From assembly GCA_035470525.1 (NCBI GenBank), contig DATIQT010000106.1:1-6937 (forward strand): 6,937 bases of DNA, read 5' to 3'. The translations under genes and the position numbers were made by a program. Below are positions 1-6,446 of this stretch, in pieces; position 1 is the first letter of the stretch; each line of letters starts with the position of its first letter. This DNA comes from CALXSC01 sp035470525 (GTDB lineage Bacteria > Pseudomonadota > Alphaproteobacteria > Rickettsiales > UBA1997). The notes beneath the pieces were generated by a model. The model did no database searches and was not told where the DNA came from. It saw only the letters and a list, made by a program, of their open reading frames with translations.

Positions 1-608
1 AAAGGATTAAAATAATTCTCCACCCAAAAAGTAGTATTTTTAAAATATCCAACAACATCTTCATATTTAAATTGATATCTTGAAAAACCATCAACCTCAT
101 AAGACATAGCAATTATTTCAAAATATCTTGCAAAAAGTTCATCTATAATATTATTCAATTTATATGGTTTAAGTTCATCTTTCATTATATTTTGAACCAT
201 TGGAGCAATTTTTAAGCTAGCTTTTTCACTTAAATCAGAGGCTAAAACTTTTCTAAAATCACTATTTAAATTTACACCACTAATTGCCACAACTGCATGA
301 GCGATTTCATGCATTACTATAGAACATTCTATTGTTTTAATATTTATTGTGTTTGTAAGATTTCTTGAAAATATACCACCAATCTTCTCAAAAAATCCCT
401 TTGTTTGACAATGACCTTCGCATCTATCCCAATTTTTAATAGGTTCAATTATAAAATCAGCTTGATTGTTTTTGCATTTTGAAACAATCAAGCTTAATGA
501 TGGTATTAATATCTCTAGTTGATATAATTTCTCAAACTTTCGCAAAAATTTTTCTTTATCTCCTAAAAACTTTGCGGTTGTGTTTTCAGAAATTATATTA
601 ATTATCAT
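1..608 (-). CDS. HExxH metalloprotease-like protein, C-terminus cut by window edge
   Basis: This is an open frame of 202 codons from ATG at 608 with no stop before the window edge, so the C-terminus is missing. Residues 98-108 read VMHEIAHAVVA, a canonical HExxH zinc site (H100, E101, H104). A second conserved-looking patch, DELFARYFE at residues 156-164, supplies an acidic residue (E157) that could be the third zinc ligand of a gluzincin-type peptidase; that assignment is an inference. Four cysteines (C45, C63, C67, C95) lie N-terminal to the motif, and C63-H66-C67 are close together. There is no signal peptide or membrane segment in the visible part, so it is probably cytosolic. An in-frame TTG at 626 has a better-placed purine-rich ribosome site (AAAGAG, 6 nt upstream) and is an alternative start. 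The gene begins 50 nt after the 219-residue gene, probably in one operon. I do not recognise the family. HExxH domains also occur in ImmA/IrrE-type regulators and toxins, so the substrate is unknown. Confidence 0.75.
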   Translation of the reverse strand, partial: MIINIISENTTAKFLGDKEKFLRKFEKLYQLEILIPSLSLIVSKCKNNQADFIIEPIKNWDRCEGHCQTKGFFEKIGGIFSRNLTNTINIKTIECSIVMHEIAHAVVAISGVNLNSDFRKVLASDLSEKASLKIAPMVQNIMKDELKPYKLNNIIDELFARYFEIIAMSYEVDGFSRYQFKYEDVVGYFKNTTFWVENYFNP

Positions 609-658
609 TCTATTATACAATATCAATCCAGTCTCTTTTTTAATTTATTTAATACTAT

Positions 659-1318
659 TTATCTTCCTCTTCCTTTTCCTTTTTTAATTTCTTTCATTCT
701 CTCTTCCTTTTTCTCTTTTTCAATTTCTTCTAGCTGTTTCTTAATACTATCATTTAAAATACCTTTTTCTTCAAGTTTTTCTTTAAGTTTTTCAAATGTG
801 AATTTTTTTTCTGAATTCTTTTCAGAATCTTCAATAAATTGCTGTATATTTACAACACCTTTAAATCTTTTTCTTAAATCATTTGTACTAATAAATATTA
901 TTTTTTCATTATCATTAGAATCTTCTTTTTCTTTAGATTCATTTGATAACAAATCTTCTATTCTTTTAAGATCTTCTTTAGGAATATTGTTTGATAATAT
1001 TTTGTGTGTTTCTTTCTTATTTAGAGGAATCATAGCAAAACCACCAACTTTTAATGGAACAACAAAAAAAGCAGTTCCAGTGGCAACTTCGATAAGAAGA
1101 AATCCACAACCTAATACAATACCAAACCAAATTAATTTCCCATCACCTTTATTTTCTAAATCAGGTTTTTCTGGTTGTTCTTTTTGTCCTGCAACTTCGA
1201 TCTTCTCTATACCTTTTTGTCCTTCAATATCAATAGTTTTTATACTACCCAAAATATTTTTATCTTTTCTTACTTCTGATTCTGCTGAAAAATCTAACAC
1301 TTCTTCTTTATAACTCAT
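659..1318 (-). CDS. Unrecognised membrane-anchored protein with a charged coiled-coil tail
   Basis: The protein has 219 residues and matches no family I recognise. Residues 1-61 are hydrophilic and rich in Glu/Lys. Residues 62-98 form the only hydrophobic stretch, starting LIWFGIVLGCGFLLI and running through a TGTAFFVVPL segment; this fits one long membrane helix or a tight two-helix hairpin. Residues 100-170 are polar. Residues 172-219 are extremely Lys/Glu-rich with heptad-like spacing, suggesting a coiled coil, and end in a basic KKGKGRGR tail. There is no signal peptide, so it is probably anchored in the inner membrane with cytoplasmic ends. The ATG at 1318 is preceded by a moderate ribosome site (TAGGTAA, about 9 nt away). 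The gene follows radA after 75 bp and precedes the HExxH gene by 50 bp, which suggests these two act together. Its codons are more AT-rich than those of radA. The overlapping 171-codon frame on the other strand is a shadow of this gene. Confidence 0.75.
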   Translation of the reverse strand: MSYKEEVLDFSAESEVRKDKNILGSIKTIDIEGQKGIEKIEVAGQKEQPEKPDLENKGDGKLIWFGIVLGCGFLLIEVATGTAFFVVPLKVGGFAMIPLNKKETHKILSNNIPKEDLKRIEDLLSNESKEKEDSNDNEKIIFISTNDLRKRFKGVVNIQQFIEDSEKNSEKKFTFEKLKEKLEEKGILNDSIKKQLEEIEKEKKEERMKEIKKGKGRGR

Positions 1319-1353
1319 ATTTATATTTACCTACTAAAAATTACAAACTTGTA

Positions 1354-1386
1354 TTTATAGTATACAATGTACATTTTATTTTACAA
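1354..1386 (-). promoter_or_regulatory. Candidate sigma70-type promoter for the 219-residue gene operon
   Basis: In the gap between the radA stop and the next start, the minus strand reads TTGTAA (1386-1381), a 16-nt spacer, then TATACT (1364-1359), followed by an overlapping TATAAA (1359-1354). The -35 box matches TTGACA at 4 of 6 positions and the -10 box is near consensus. The site lies about 40 nt before the ATG at 1318. In DNA this AT-rich such matches arise by chance, so support is modest. Confidence 0.35.
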
Positions 1387-1393
1387 TTAAAAA

Positions 1394-2776
1394 TCATTTA
1401 CTTAGTAAAAAAGCCAAATCTCTAACATGCTTTACAGTAATAATTTGCAACTTATACTTATCTTTTTTAAATTGTTTAATATTATAAATTCCATCTGGCA
1501 CAATAGCCTTAGTAAAACCTAATTTCTCAGCTTCTTTTAGCCTAGCTTCAATTTGAGATACCATTCTAATTTCACCAGAAAGCCCAATTTCCCCAACAAC
1601 CATACAATCTTTCGGCAATGGTTTATCTTTCACAGCAGAAATCAAAGCAAGCGCCACAGCTAAATCAGCACCAGGTTCATCTATTTGCAAACCACCCACA
1701 ACATTAAGATAAACTTCCTTATCATACAATTTCAAACCAAACCTACTTGATAAAACTGCAATAATCATAGATAAACGATTAACATCCCAACCCACAACAG
1801 AACGCCTAGGCATAGGCATAAACGATGGCGCAATCAAAGCTTGAACTTCAGCAAGCAACGGCCTTGTTCCCTCTATACCACCAAAAACAACACTTCCACT
1901 TACCATATCTTGCCTTGAAGACAAAAACAATTCTGACGGATTACTAATTTCCATAAGCCCAGAATCACCCATATCAAACACACCAATTTCATTAGCCGCA
2001 CCAAACCTATTTTTAATACTTCTAATAATTCTAAATTGATAATCCTTATCACCTTCAAAATAAAGCACAGTATCAACCATATGCTCAAGCACCTTAGGTC
2101 CCGCAATCTGCCCATCTTTATTTACATGACTCACAATCAACATCGTAATATTCTTACTCTTAGCAAGAACAACAAGCTCATTAGCACAAGTCCTAACTTG
2201 AGAAACAGTACCCGGAGAAGCAGAAATATCTGGCGAAAAAATAGTCTGTATTGAATCAATAACTACAACCTGCGGAAGTTCCTTTTCAATACTTCTCAAA
2301 ATATCATTTACAGAAGTTGCAGAAGCAAGTTTAATCGGTGCTTTTTTCAAACCTAATCTATCCGCTCTAATTCTAACTTGATTAGTACTTTCCTCACCAG
2401 AAATATACATACAAGCAACACCATTATTAGCCAATGAACACAGAGTTTGCAACAACAAAGTAGATTTTCCAATACCAGGATCACCACCTATTAACACCGC
2501 AGAACCCTTAACAAGTCCACCACCTAAAACCCTATCCAACTCACCAATTCCAATAATCTCCCTAGGACATTCCTTAATTTCCTTATCAAGAGTTTCAAAA
2601 GTTAAAGTTTTTCCATCTTCTTTTTTAATTTTTCCAATAGCTTCATTATGGGTGATTAAACCACCCTCTTCTTTTTCTTCGGTAACGCTGTTCCACTCGT
2701 TGCATTCAGGACATTGTCCCGCCCATTTTTTAAGAATTGCTCCGCAAGATTGACAAATAAAGATTGATTTAGGCAT
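1394..2776 (-). CDS. radA: DNA repair protein RadA (Sms)
   Basis: RadA is a cytosolic RecA-like ATPase and helicase that drives branch migration of recombination intermediates with RecA. At 460 residues it has the family's usual length and appears intact. The N-terminal zinc finger has C8-x2-C11 and C22-x2-C25. The RecA-like core carries Walker A GDPGIGKST (98-106), Walker B VVVIDS (160-165, D164) and the RadA-specific KNRFG motif (255-259). A Lon-protease-like domain fills roughly residues 280-460. The ATG at 2776 is the natural start because it precedes the zinc finger by seven residues. It lies only 1 nt after the stop codon of the rloB-like gene, which suggests co-transcription and possibly coupled translation; an internal promoter at the end of that gene cannot be excluded. 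Its base composition is visibly less AT-extreme than the genes on both sides, consistent with a core gene between acquired ones. Confidence 0.97.
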   Translation of the reverse strand: MPKSIFICQSCGAILKKWAGQCPECNEWNSVTEEKEEGGLITHNEAIGKIKKEDGKTLTFETLDKEIKECPREIIGIGELDRVLGGGLVKGSAVLIGGDPGIGKSTLLLQTLCSLANNGVACMYISGEESTNQVRIRADRLGLKKAPIKLASATSVNDILRSIEKELPQVVVIDSIQTIFSPDISASPGTVSQVRTCANELVVLAKSKNITMLIVSHVNKDGQIAGPKVLEHMVDTVLYFEGDKDYQFRIIRSIKNRFGAANEIGVFDMGDSGLMEISNPSELFLSSRQDMVSGSVVFGGIEGTRPLLAEVQALIAPSFMPMPRRSVVGWDVNRLSMIIAVLSSRFGLKLYDKEVYLNVVGGLQIDEPGADLAVALALISAVKDKPLPKDCMVVGEIGLSGEIRMVSQIEARLKEAEKLGFTKAIVPDGIYNIKQFKKDKYKLQIITVKHVRDLAFLLSK

Positions 2777-2777
2777 G

Positions 2778-3470
2778 TTATTTCTCGTATAATTTTAGTA
2801 ATAAATCTAACTCGTATATACTTTTTCTTTTCTTTTGTAATAATTCATAGGTTATATTTTCTTCAAAAAATTTTTCAATTTTACTTTTTGTGTCTAACAA
2901 TATTTTATTATCTTTAATACTACATTTATTTTTTTTAGTATCTTGTGGTAATAAAGACAAAAATATTTTCTTTAAATCTTTTGTCGTTTTATACTTATTA
3001 GGTTCAGGCATTTTATCTAGGATTCTCAGTATTATACCTTCAAAAGAAAAGGGATTTGATATTATCAAAATAGGATTTTTTTTGTGATTTTTATTATATG
3101 TTTTTTCTAAACATTTATCTTCAATTTCTGAATCAATTTTTTCACACCAACATGTTTCCAATCTTGCTGGAATGTTTTCTGCTAATACAGGATTTTTATC
3201 AGATTCTTCCATGTTGTTTCTTGTTAAAGGAACATCTTCATCAAATATTCCTATAATTCTTAATTCTTCAGTATTTGGATCGCATCTATTAATAACTTGG
3301 CTTAATATAGAATCACTAGTTCCACCATGACAATTTTCGTGTTGTGGTATCTCATTTTCAGTTAATTTTAAAATATCATTCTCTAAAAATCTGATAAAAT
3401 ACTCTTCCAAATCTCCTTCAAAGAAGATTATTTTACCATCATTTTGTTTTCTTAATTTTCTTCTTCCCAT
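2778..3470 (-). CDS. RloB-like / AbiLii-type TOPRIM nuclease subunit (putative defence protein)
   Basis: The protein has 230 residues and looks like an RloB-family TOPRIM protein, the presumed nuclease or effector partner of an AAA15 ATPase. Visible TOPRIM-type elements, in order, are an acidic strand end IIFFEGDLEEYF (14-25, E18 followed by G19), a GG turn at residues 49-50, the DxD motif IGIFDED (73-79, D77 and D79), and SNPFSFE (138-144), matching the SNPxFE signature usual in RloB. The aromatic residue that normally follows FE is replaced (FEGII), and the N-terminal EGxxTExxYF motif is shortened. The C-terminal third (160-230) is Lys/Glu-rich and helical. It starts 3 nt after the rloA-like stop with no clear ribosome site, so translation is probably coupled, and it ends 1 nt before radA. 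Known relatives occur as R-linked ORFs in restriction loci and in lactococcal AbiL. The assignment rests on motifs, not alignment; a DUF4435 (AriB-like) relative is the main alternative. Confidence 0.65.
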   Translation of the reverse strand: MGRRKLRKQNDGKIIFFEGDLEEYFIRFLENDILKLTENEIPQHENCHGGTSDSILSQVINRCDPNTEELRIIGIFDEDVPLTRNNMEESDKNPVLAENIPARLETCWCEKIDSEIEDKCLEKTYNKNHKKNPILIISNPFSFEGIILRILDKMPEPNKYKTTKDLKKIFLSLLPQDTKKNKCSIKDNKILLDTKSKIEKFFEENITYELLQKKRKSIYELDLLLKLYEK

Positions 3471-3473
3471 ATT

Positions 3474-4697
3474 CTAAAACCATTTTACTTTTGGTATTGC
3501 ACCATAGCAACCAACTAAATATTTATTCAAATAATTTTCATCATTCCTTACACCTTCAACATCATCTAATCTATAAATTTCAGTTTCTAATTTATCATTT
3601 TTTTTAGATAAGAATATTTGTGTTTTTGTTCTATCATTTAAAAATAATGGTTGGTGCGTAGAAAAAAATATTTGTGAATTATATTTATTTATTTCTTTAT
3701 CACTAAACAATTTTAAAATTTTTCTTATAGCTAATGGATGTATTCCGCTTTCTATTTCATCAAAAAACAAAACGCATTGCCTTTCCAACATTCCGCTTAA
3801 AAATGTAAATAATAAAAATATAATAGCTCTAGTTCCAGAACTTTCTTCATTAATTTCTAACCAAAAACTTTCTTTATTTTTTTTATGTAAGAAAAATATT
3901 TGCTCTTGTCCAACAAAATTTTTATCAATTTTTATATCCGTAATTTCAACATCAGCTATATCATTAATTCTATCTATTAAAACCGTTTTTGAAGTTTTTA
4001 TAAATTCCATAAATTTATTATCTCTTATTAGTCTGTTAGCAATAAATTCATAATTAAGATTTTTAAAAAACTCACAATATTCTAAATTATCTTCATAATC
4101 TGACAAAATTAATTTTAAATATTTATATTGACCAAAAAAAGCATATAATGTAGTTCCATTCATTTCTTTGAATCTTTCTAGGTCATTTTCATTCATTTTA
4201 AAATTATTTTTAAATTTAATATCATTTTTTAGTTTGCCGTCACTACCCCTTTGATAAGAAAAAACCTCCGTCCAGTCCCTTTCTACATGAACACCAAGAT
4301 ATTCACTAATTATACAATTATTGTTAATTTCTATAATTAATTTAAAAAGCTTTCCACTATCAATAAATTCAACATCAAGTTTTGTATTTTTATGTTCCAA
4401 TAATTTGTGTTTTAATGAAGCCTGATCATTTAATTTCATTTGAAATCTATCATTTAAATATTGAATACCAAGAGATTTTACCGGAATTGTTGTCAAAAAA
4501 AAGTAAAAATTTATTGCTTCCAACAAATTACTTTTTCCGCTTCCATTTGCTCCAAGCAAGCAAGCAACATTATTCACATATTTTCCACAAACTTCACTAG
4601 AAGAATCATTCAATTTATCTTTTTTACTAATTGTAAAATCAATAGTTTGCTTACTACCTATACTTAAAAAGTTTTCAACACTAAATTTTAACAACAT
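3474..4697 (-). CDS. RloA-like / AbiLi-type AAA15 ATPase (putative defence protein)
   Basis: This is an SMC/ABC-type ATPase of the AAA15 (COG1106-like) group, about 407 residues and intact. From the ATG at 4697 it opens with the typical LKFSVENFLSIG strand, then Walker A GANGSGKS (49-56). A mostly helical insertion follows (about 60-280), then a signature-like EESSGTR (284-290), Walker B VLFFDE (309-314, D313 and E314) and an H-loop with STHQP (H348). The C-terminal YLVGCYGAIP (393-402) is typical of RloA proteins. An in-frame TTG at 4703 would add two residues, but GGAG lies 2 nt from TTG and 8 nt from ATG, so ATG at 4697 is the better start. Related ATPases act as sensors that restrain a TOPRIM effector (AbiL; by analogy PARIS AriA). 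The rloB-like gene follows 3 nt later. Extremely AT-rich codon use suggests horizontal acquisition. No restriction-modification genes are in the window. Confidence 0.85.
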   Translation of the reverse strand: MLLKFSVENFLSIGSKQTIDFTISKKDKLNDSSSEVCGKYVNNVACLLGANGSGKSNLLEAINFYFFLTTIPVKSLGIQYLNDRFQMKLNDQASLKHKLLEHKNTKLDVEFIDSGKLFKLIIEINNNCIISEYLGVHVERDWTEVFSYQRGSDGKLKNDIKFKNNFKMNENDLERFKEMNGTTLYAFFGQYKYLKLILSDYEDNLEYCEFFKNLNYEFIANRLIRDNKFMEFIKTSKTVLIDRINDIADVEITDIKIDKNFVGQEQIFFLHKKNKESFWLEINEESSGTRAIIFLLFTFLSGMLERQCVLFFDEIESGIHPLAIRKILKLFSDKEINKYNSQIFFSTHQPLFLNDRTKTQIFLSKKNDKLETEIYRLDDVEGVRNDENYLNKYLVGCYGAIPKVKWF

Positions 4698-4720
4698 TTT
4701 CAATACTCCAACAAACCCAT

Positions 4721-4740
4721 TAATATAATTTAATATAATT
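4721..4740. repeat. Tandem 10-bp repeat upstream of the rloA-like gene
   Basis: TAATATAATT is repeated twice with no gap, 24 bp before the rloA-like start. The minus strand here contains TATATT and TATTAA -10-like hexamers, so the duplication may contribute to the promoter. A TTGTTG...TATTAA pair with 17-nt spacing overlaps it, but the AT content makes this a weak call. Confidence 0.5.
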
Positions 4741-4753
4741 AAACTTAATTTTC

Positions 4754-4767
4754 AACAAAATTTTGTT
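4754..4767. promoter_or_regulatory. 14-bp perfect palindrome between permease and rloA-like gene
   Basis: AACAAAATTTTGTT is a gapless perfect palindrome about 57 bp upstream of the rloA-like start and 39 bp after the permease stop. Allowing one mismatch, the symmetry extends four bases further on each side. A zero-loop palindrome fits a dimeric repressor operator better than a terminator, and no U-tract follows it on the minus strand. Chance is possible in DNA this AT-rich. Confidence 0.3.
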
Positions 4768-4805
4768 AAAAAATAGCTTTAGTTATAAAAAACGGAAGTC
4801 ATATT

Positions 4806-5933
4806 TCATTTCTCCTGTTTCTTCAGCAACATCACACACCCCCCCATCACCACAGCATAAAACAATCCAATCCAAATAAAATTTGGCAATATTGAACTCA
4901 CTGGCAAATCTTTTGTAAATATTCCAATAGTTGTATGCATAAAATAAGACACAGGATATAATAAAGACATAAACTGTCCTGCCTTATCTAAACTTGATAT
5001 TGGAACTAGTAACCCAGAATAAGTAAATGCGGGAATCATAGTCATAATTGCTGCTATTAACAACCCTGCTATTTGGGTTTTCACAAATGATGATACAAGT
5101 AGTCCTATAGCTGTAGTTGAAAAAATATATAAAATTGCCATTAATGTTAAAAGTAAAAAATTTCCTTTAATTGGTACTTGATAAAAGAAAACTGCAATGC
5201 CGATTAATATTAAATATATTATAAAAAATATTAAAACATAAATTATCTGTTTACCCAATAAAAATTCTAACTTTGTTAATGGTGTTGCATAAAAATTAGT
5301 TATTGTACCAACTTCTTTCTCACCAACAATCGATAAAGTCATCATAATAGCAGGAATTGACATTAAAATAATAACCAAAACACCAGGAACAAAAGAAAAT
5401 TTACTCTCACTCGCTTGGTTGTACCAATATCTACTTTTAATTCTATATTCAGTTATATCACTTGTAATGCCATAGTTTTCCATAAGTTTACTATACAAAT
5501 AAACCGCATTTGTTCCTGCGATATAACCTTTAACACTTTCCGCTCTAAAAGGTAATGTTCCATCTATAAAAACACCAATTTGAGAACCTTTTCCAGATAA
5601 TAATTTTCTACCAAAATCAGCAGGAATATCTATATAAAATTTTGCCTTTCCTTGTTTTAAGAGTTTTTCTGCCTCATCACTTGAATTAACATTTCCCAAA
5701 TAATCATAATAATCAGAATTAATATATGAATCGACATATTGTCTACTTTGTGTTGAATTATCAAAATCCAAAACAACAAAAGGCAAATGCTCTATATCTA
5801 AATTCATTCCACTTGAGAAAATAAACATTATAACTATTGGCACAATAAAATTTGCGGTAACCCGCATAGGATCTCTAAATAACTCTACTGTTTCCTTTTT
5901 TGCAACAGCAAACATTCTCTTAAAACTAAACAT
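4806..5933 (-). CDS. ABC-2 type transporter permease (YhhJ/YbhR/YbhS-like)
   Basis: This is the inner-membrane permease subunit of an ABC-2 exporter; 375 residues is the usual length. The N-terminus has an amphipathic entry (1-25, with KKETVELFRDP) and a first membrane helix (about 27-43). A large extracytoplasmic domain (about 45-178) begins with the family's VLDFDNSTQS (54-63) strand and repeatedly shows the pattern seen in YhhJ. Five further helices lie at about 182-202, 228-250, 258-280, 287-309 and 346-369. The cytoplasmic GEKEVGTI...ATPLTKLEFLLGKQ segment (204-229) is the expected coupling region for the ATPase. Relatives normally sit beside an ABC ATPase (RbbA or YbhF type) and a HlyD-family adaptor and export drugs or similar compounds. 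None is here: upstream is a MITE and the acpP terminator, downstream an unrelated cassette. The subunit is therefore orphaned locally. The ATG at 5933 lacks a strong ribosome site. The substrate is unknown. Confidence 0.9.
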   Translation of the reverse strand: MFSFKRMFAVAKKETVELFRDPMRVTANFIVPIVIMFIFSSGMNLDIEHLPFVVLDFDNSTQSRQYVDSYINSDYYDYLGNVNSSDEAEKLLKQGKAKFYIDIPADFGRKLLSGKGSQIGVFIDGTLPFRAESVKGYIAGTNAVYLYSKLMENYGITSDITEYRIKSRYWYNQASESKFSFVPGVLVIILMSIPAIMMTLSIVGEKEVGTITNFYATPLTKLEFLLGKQIIYVLIFFIIYLILIGIAVFFYQVPIKGNFLLLTLMAILYIFSTTAIGLLVSSFVKTQIAGLLIAAIMTMIPAFTYSGLLVPISSLDKAGQFMSLLYPVSYFMHTTIGIFTKDLPVSSILPNFIWIGLFYAVVMGGCVMLLKKQEK

Positions 5934-5999
5934 AGCATTCTACATTAATTTAAGTTAAAATTAGTATTTATTTTATTAAAAACAAGAAGATTAATATTA

Positions 6000-6020
6000 G
6001 ACCTGTTTCATAAATAATTT
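6000..6020 (+). repeat. Left terminal inverted repeat of the MITE
   Basis: Twenty of 21 positions match the reverse complement of 6355-6375; the difference is T at position 9, where the right end has G. The flanking TATTA lies immediately outside. Confidence 0.8.
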
Positions 6021-6354
6021 TTCGTTAAAAAATGATTTATACAAAAAAGACAAAGAGAATATTTTTTGGATACCTACCTTTGGATTTACAAGATTTTAAC
6101 AGAAATAGTATAATTATACATTTTATTGTTGATAATTAAATTCCGACGAGTGTAGTTTTTGCGCTTAGGAATGAAGCATTGAAAACAAGCATTTGAATTA
6201 GAAATCAGAAAACAAGTCCAAACTGATGCAAGCAACTTGCAGAAGCAAGGCATTTGTAACTGGTAACTTATCGTTTGGACAAAGTTTGCCGAAGGAATTT
6301 TTGTAAAAATATATAAATTATCATACAAAATAATCATACTTATTGAAAAATTGC

Positions 6355-6375
6355 AAATTATTTATGCAACAGGTC
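6355..6375 (-). repeat. Right terminal inverted repeat of the MITE
   Basis: Read on the minus strand it begins GACCTGTTGCATAAATA and pairs with the left end at 20 of 21 positions. The outer flank is TATTA at 6376-6380, 10 bp before the U-tract of the acpP terminator. Confidence 0.8.
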
Positions 6376-6390
6376 TATTAAAGACCCAAT

Positions 6391-6420
6391 AAAAAAACAC
6401 CCTATGTGAAAACAAAGGGT
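6391..6420 (-). terminator. Rho-independent terminator of acpP
   Basis: On the minus strand the sequence reads ACCCTTTG, a 6-nt loop, CATAGGGT, then G and seven T residues. The 8-bp stem has one T-T mismatch. It starts 27 bp after the acpP stop codon. It isolates acpP from the downstream MITE and permease. Confidence 0.88.
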
Positions 6421-6446
6421 ATTAAATATACTATATATTATTGAAA

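Larger units (their letters stand above)
6000..6375. mobile_element. MITE-like non-autonomous insertion element, 376 bp
   Basis: The 376-bp segment is bounded by 21-bp terminal inverted repeats beginning GACCTGTT(T/G)CATAAATA, with one mismatch at position 9. A 5-bp direct repeat TATTA abuts both ends (5995-5999 and 6376-6380), as expected of a target-site duplication. If the outer A/T pair is counted in the element, the duplication would be ATT. No transposase is encoded; the longest internal frame, 83 codons on the minus strand at 6086-6337, shows no transposase motifs. The middle (6138-6300) is richer in GC than its surroundings and contains nested short inverted repeats. The ends resemble those of small DDE-type IS elements, but I cannot name the family. 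The element separates the acpP terminator from the permease start, leaving 66 bp before that start. Confidence 0.75.

Noticed and set aside
798..1313. 171-codon plus-strand open frame
   Set aside because: It is antisense to the 219-residue gene. The Ser/Phe/Ile-rich translation is the typical mirror of a Lys/Glu-rich AT-rich gene.
2036..2254. Short plus-strand frame inside radA
   Set aside because: radA is unambiguous here and the frame has no ribosome site or domain. The same applies to the short frames antisense to the rloB- and rloA-like genes.
2778..4697. Assignment of the ATPase/TOPRIM pair to PARIS (AriA/AriB)
   Set aside because: The SNPxFE motif and the C-terminal GAIP-type ending of the ATPase fit RloA/RloB better. 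PARIS remains an alternative only for general architecture.
4701..4703. TTG start for the rloA-like gene
   Set aside because: The GGAG ribosome site is only 2 nt from the TTG but 8 nt from the ATG at 4697, so ATG is preferred.
4754..4767. Palindrome as a terminator for the permease
   Set aside because: It has no loop and no GC in the centre, and no U-tract follows on the minus strand, so an intrinsic terminator is not supported.
6032..6139. 35-codon plus-strand frame within the MITE
   Set aside because: It is too short, has no ribosome site, and overlaps both the terminal region of the element and the minus-strand frame.
6086..6337. 83-codon open frame on the minus strand within the MITE
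   Set aside because: It lies wholly inside the non-coding element, has no ribosome site or recognisable domain, and has an odd composition (Cys-, Phe- and Asn-rich). It is most likely a chance frame in repeat DNA.
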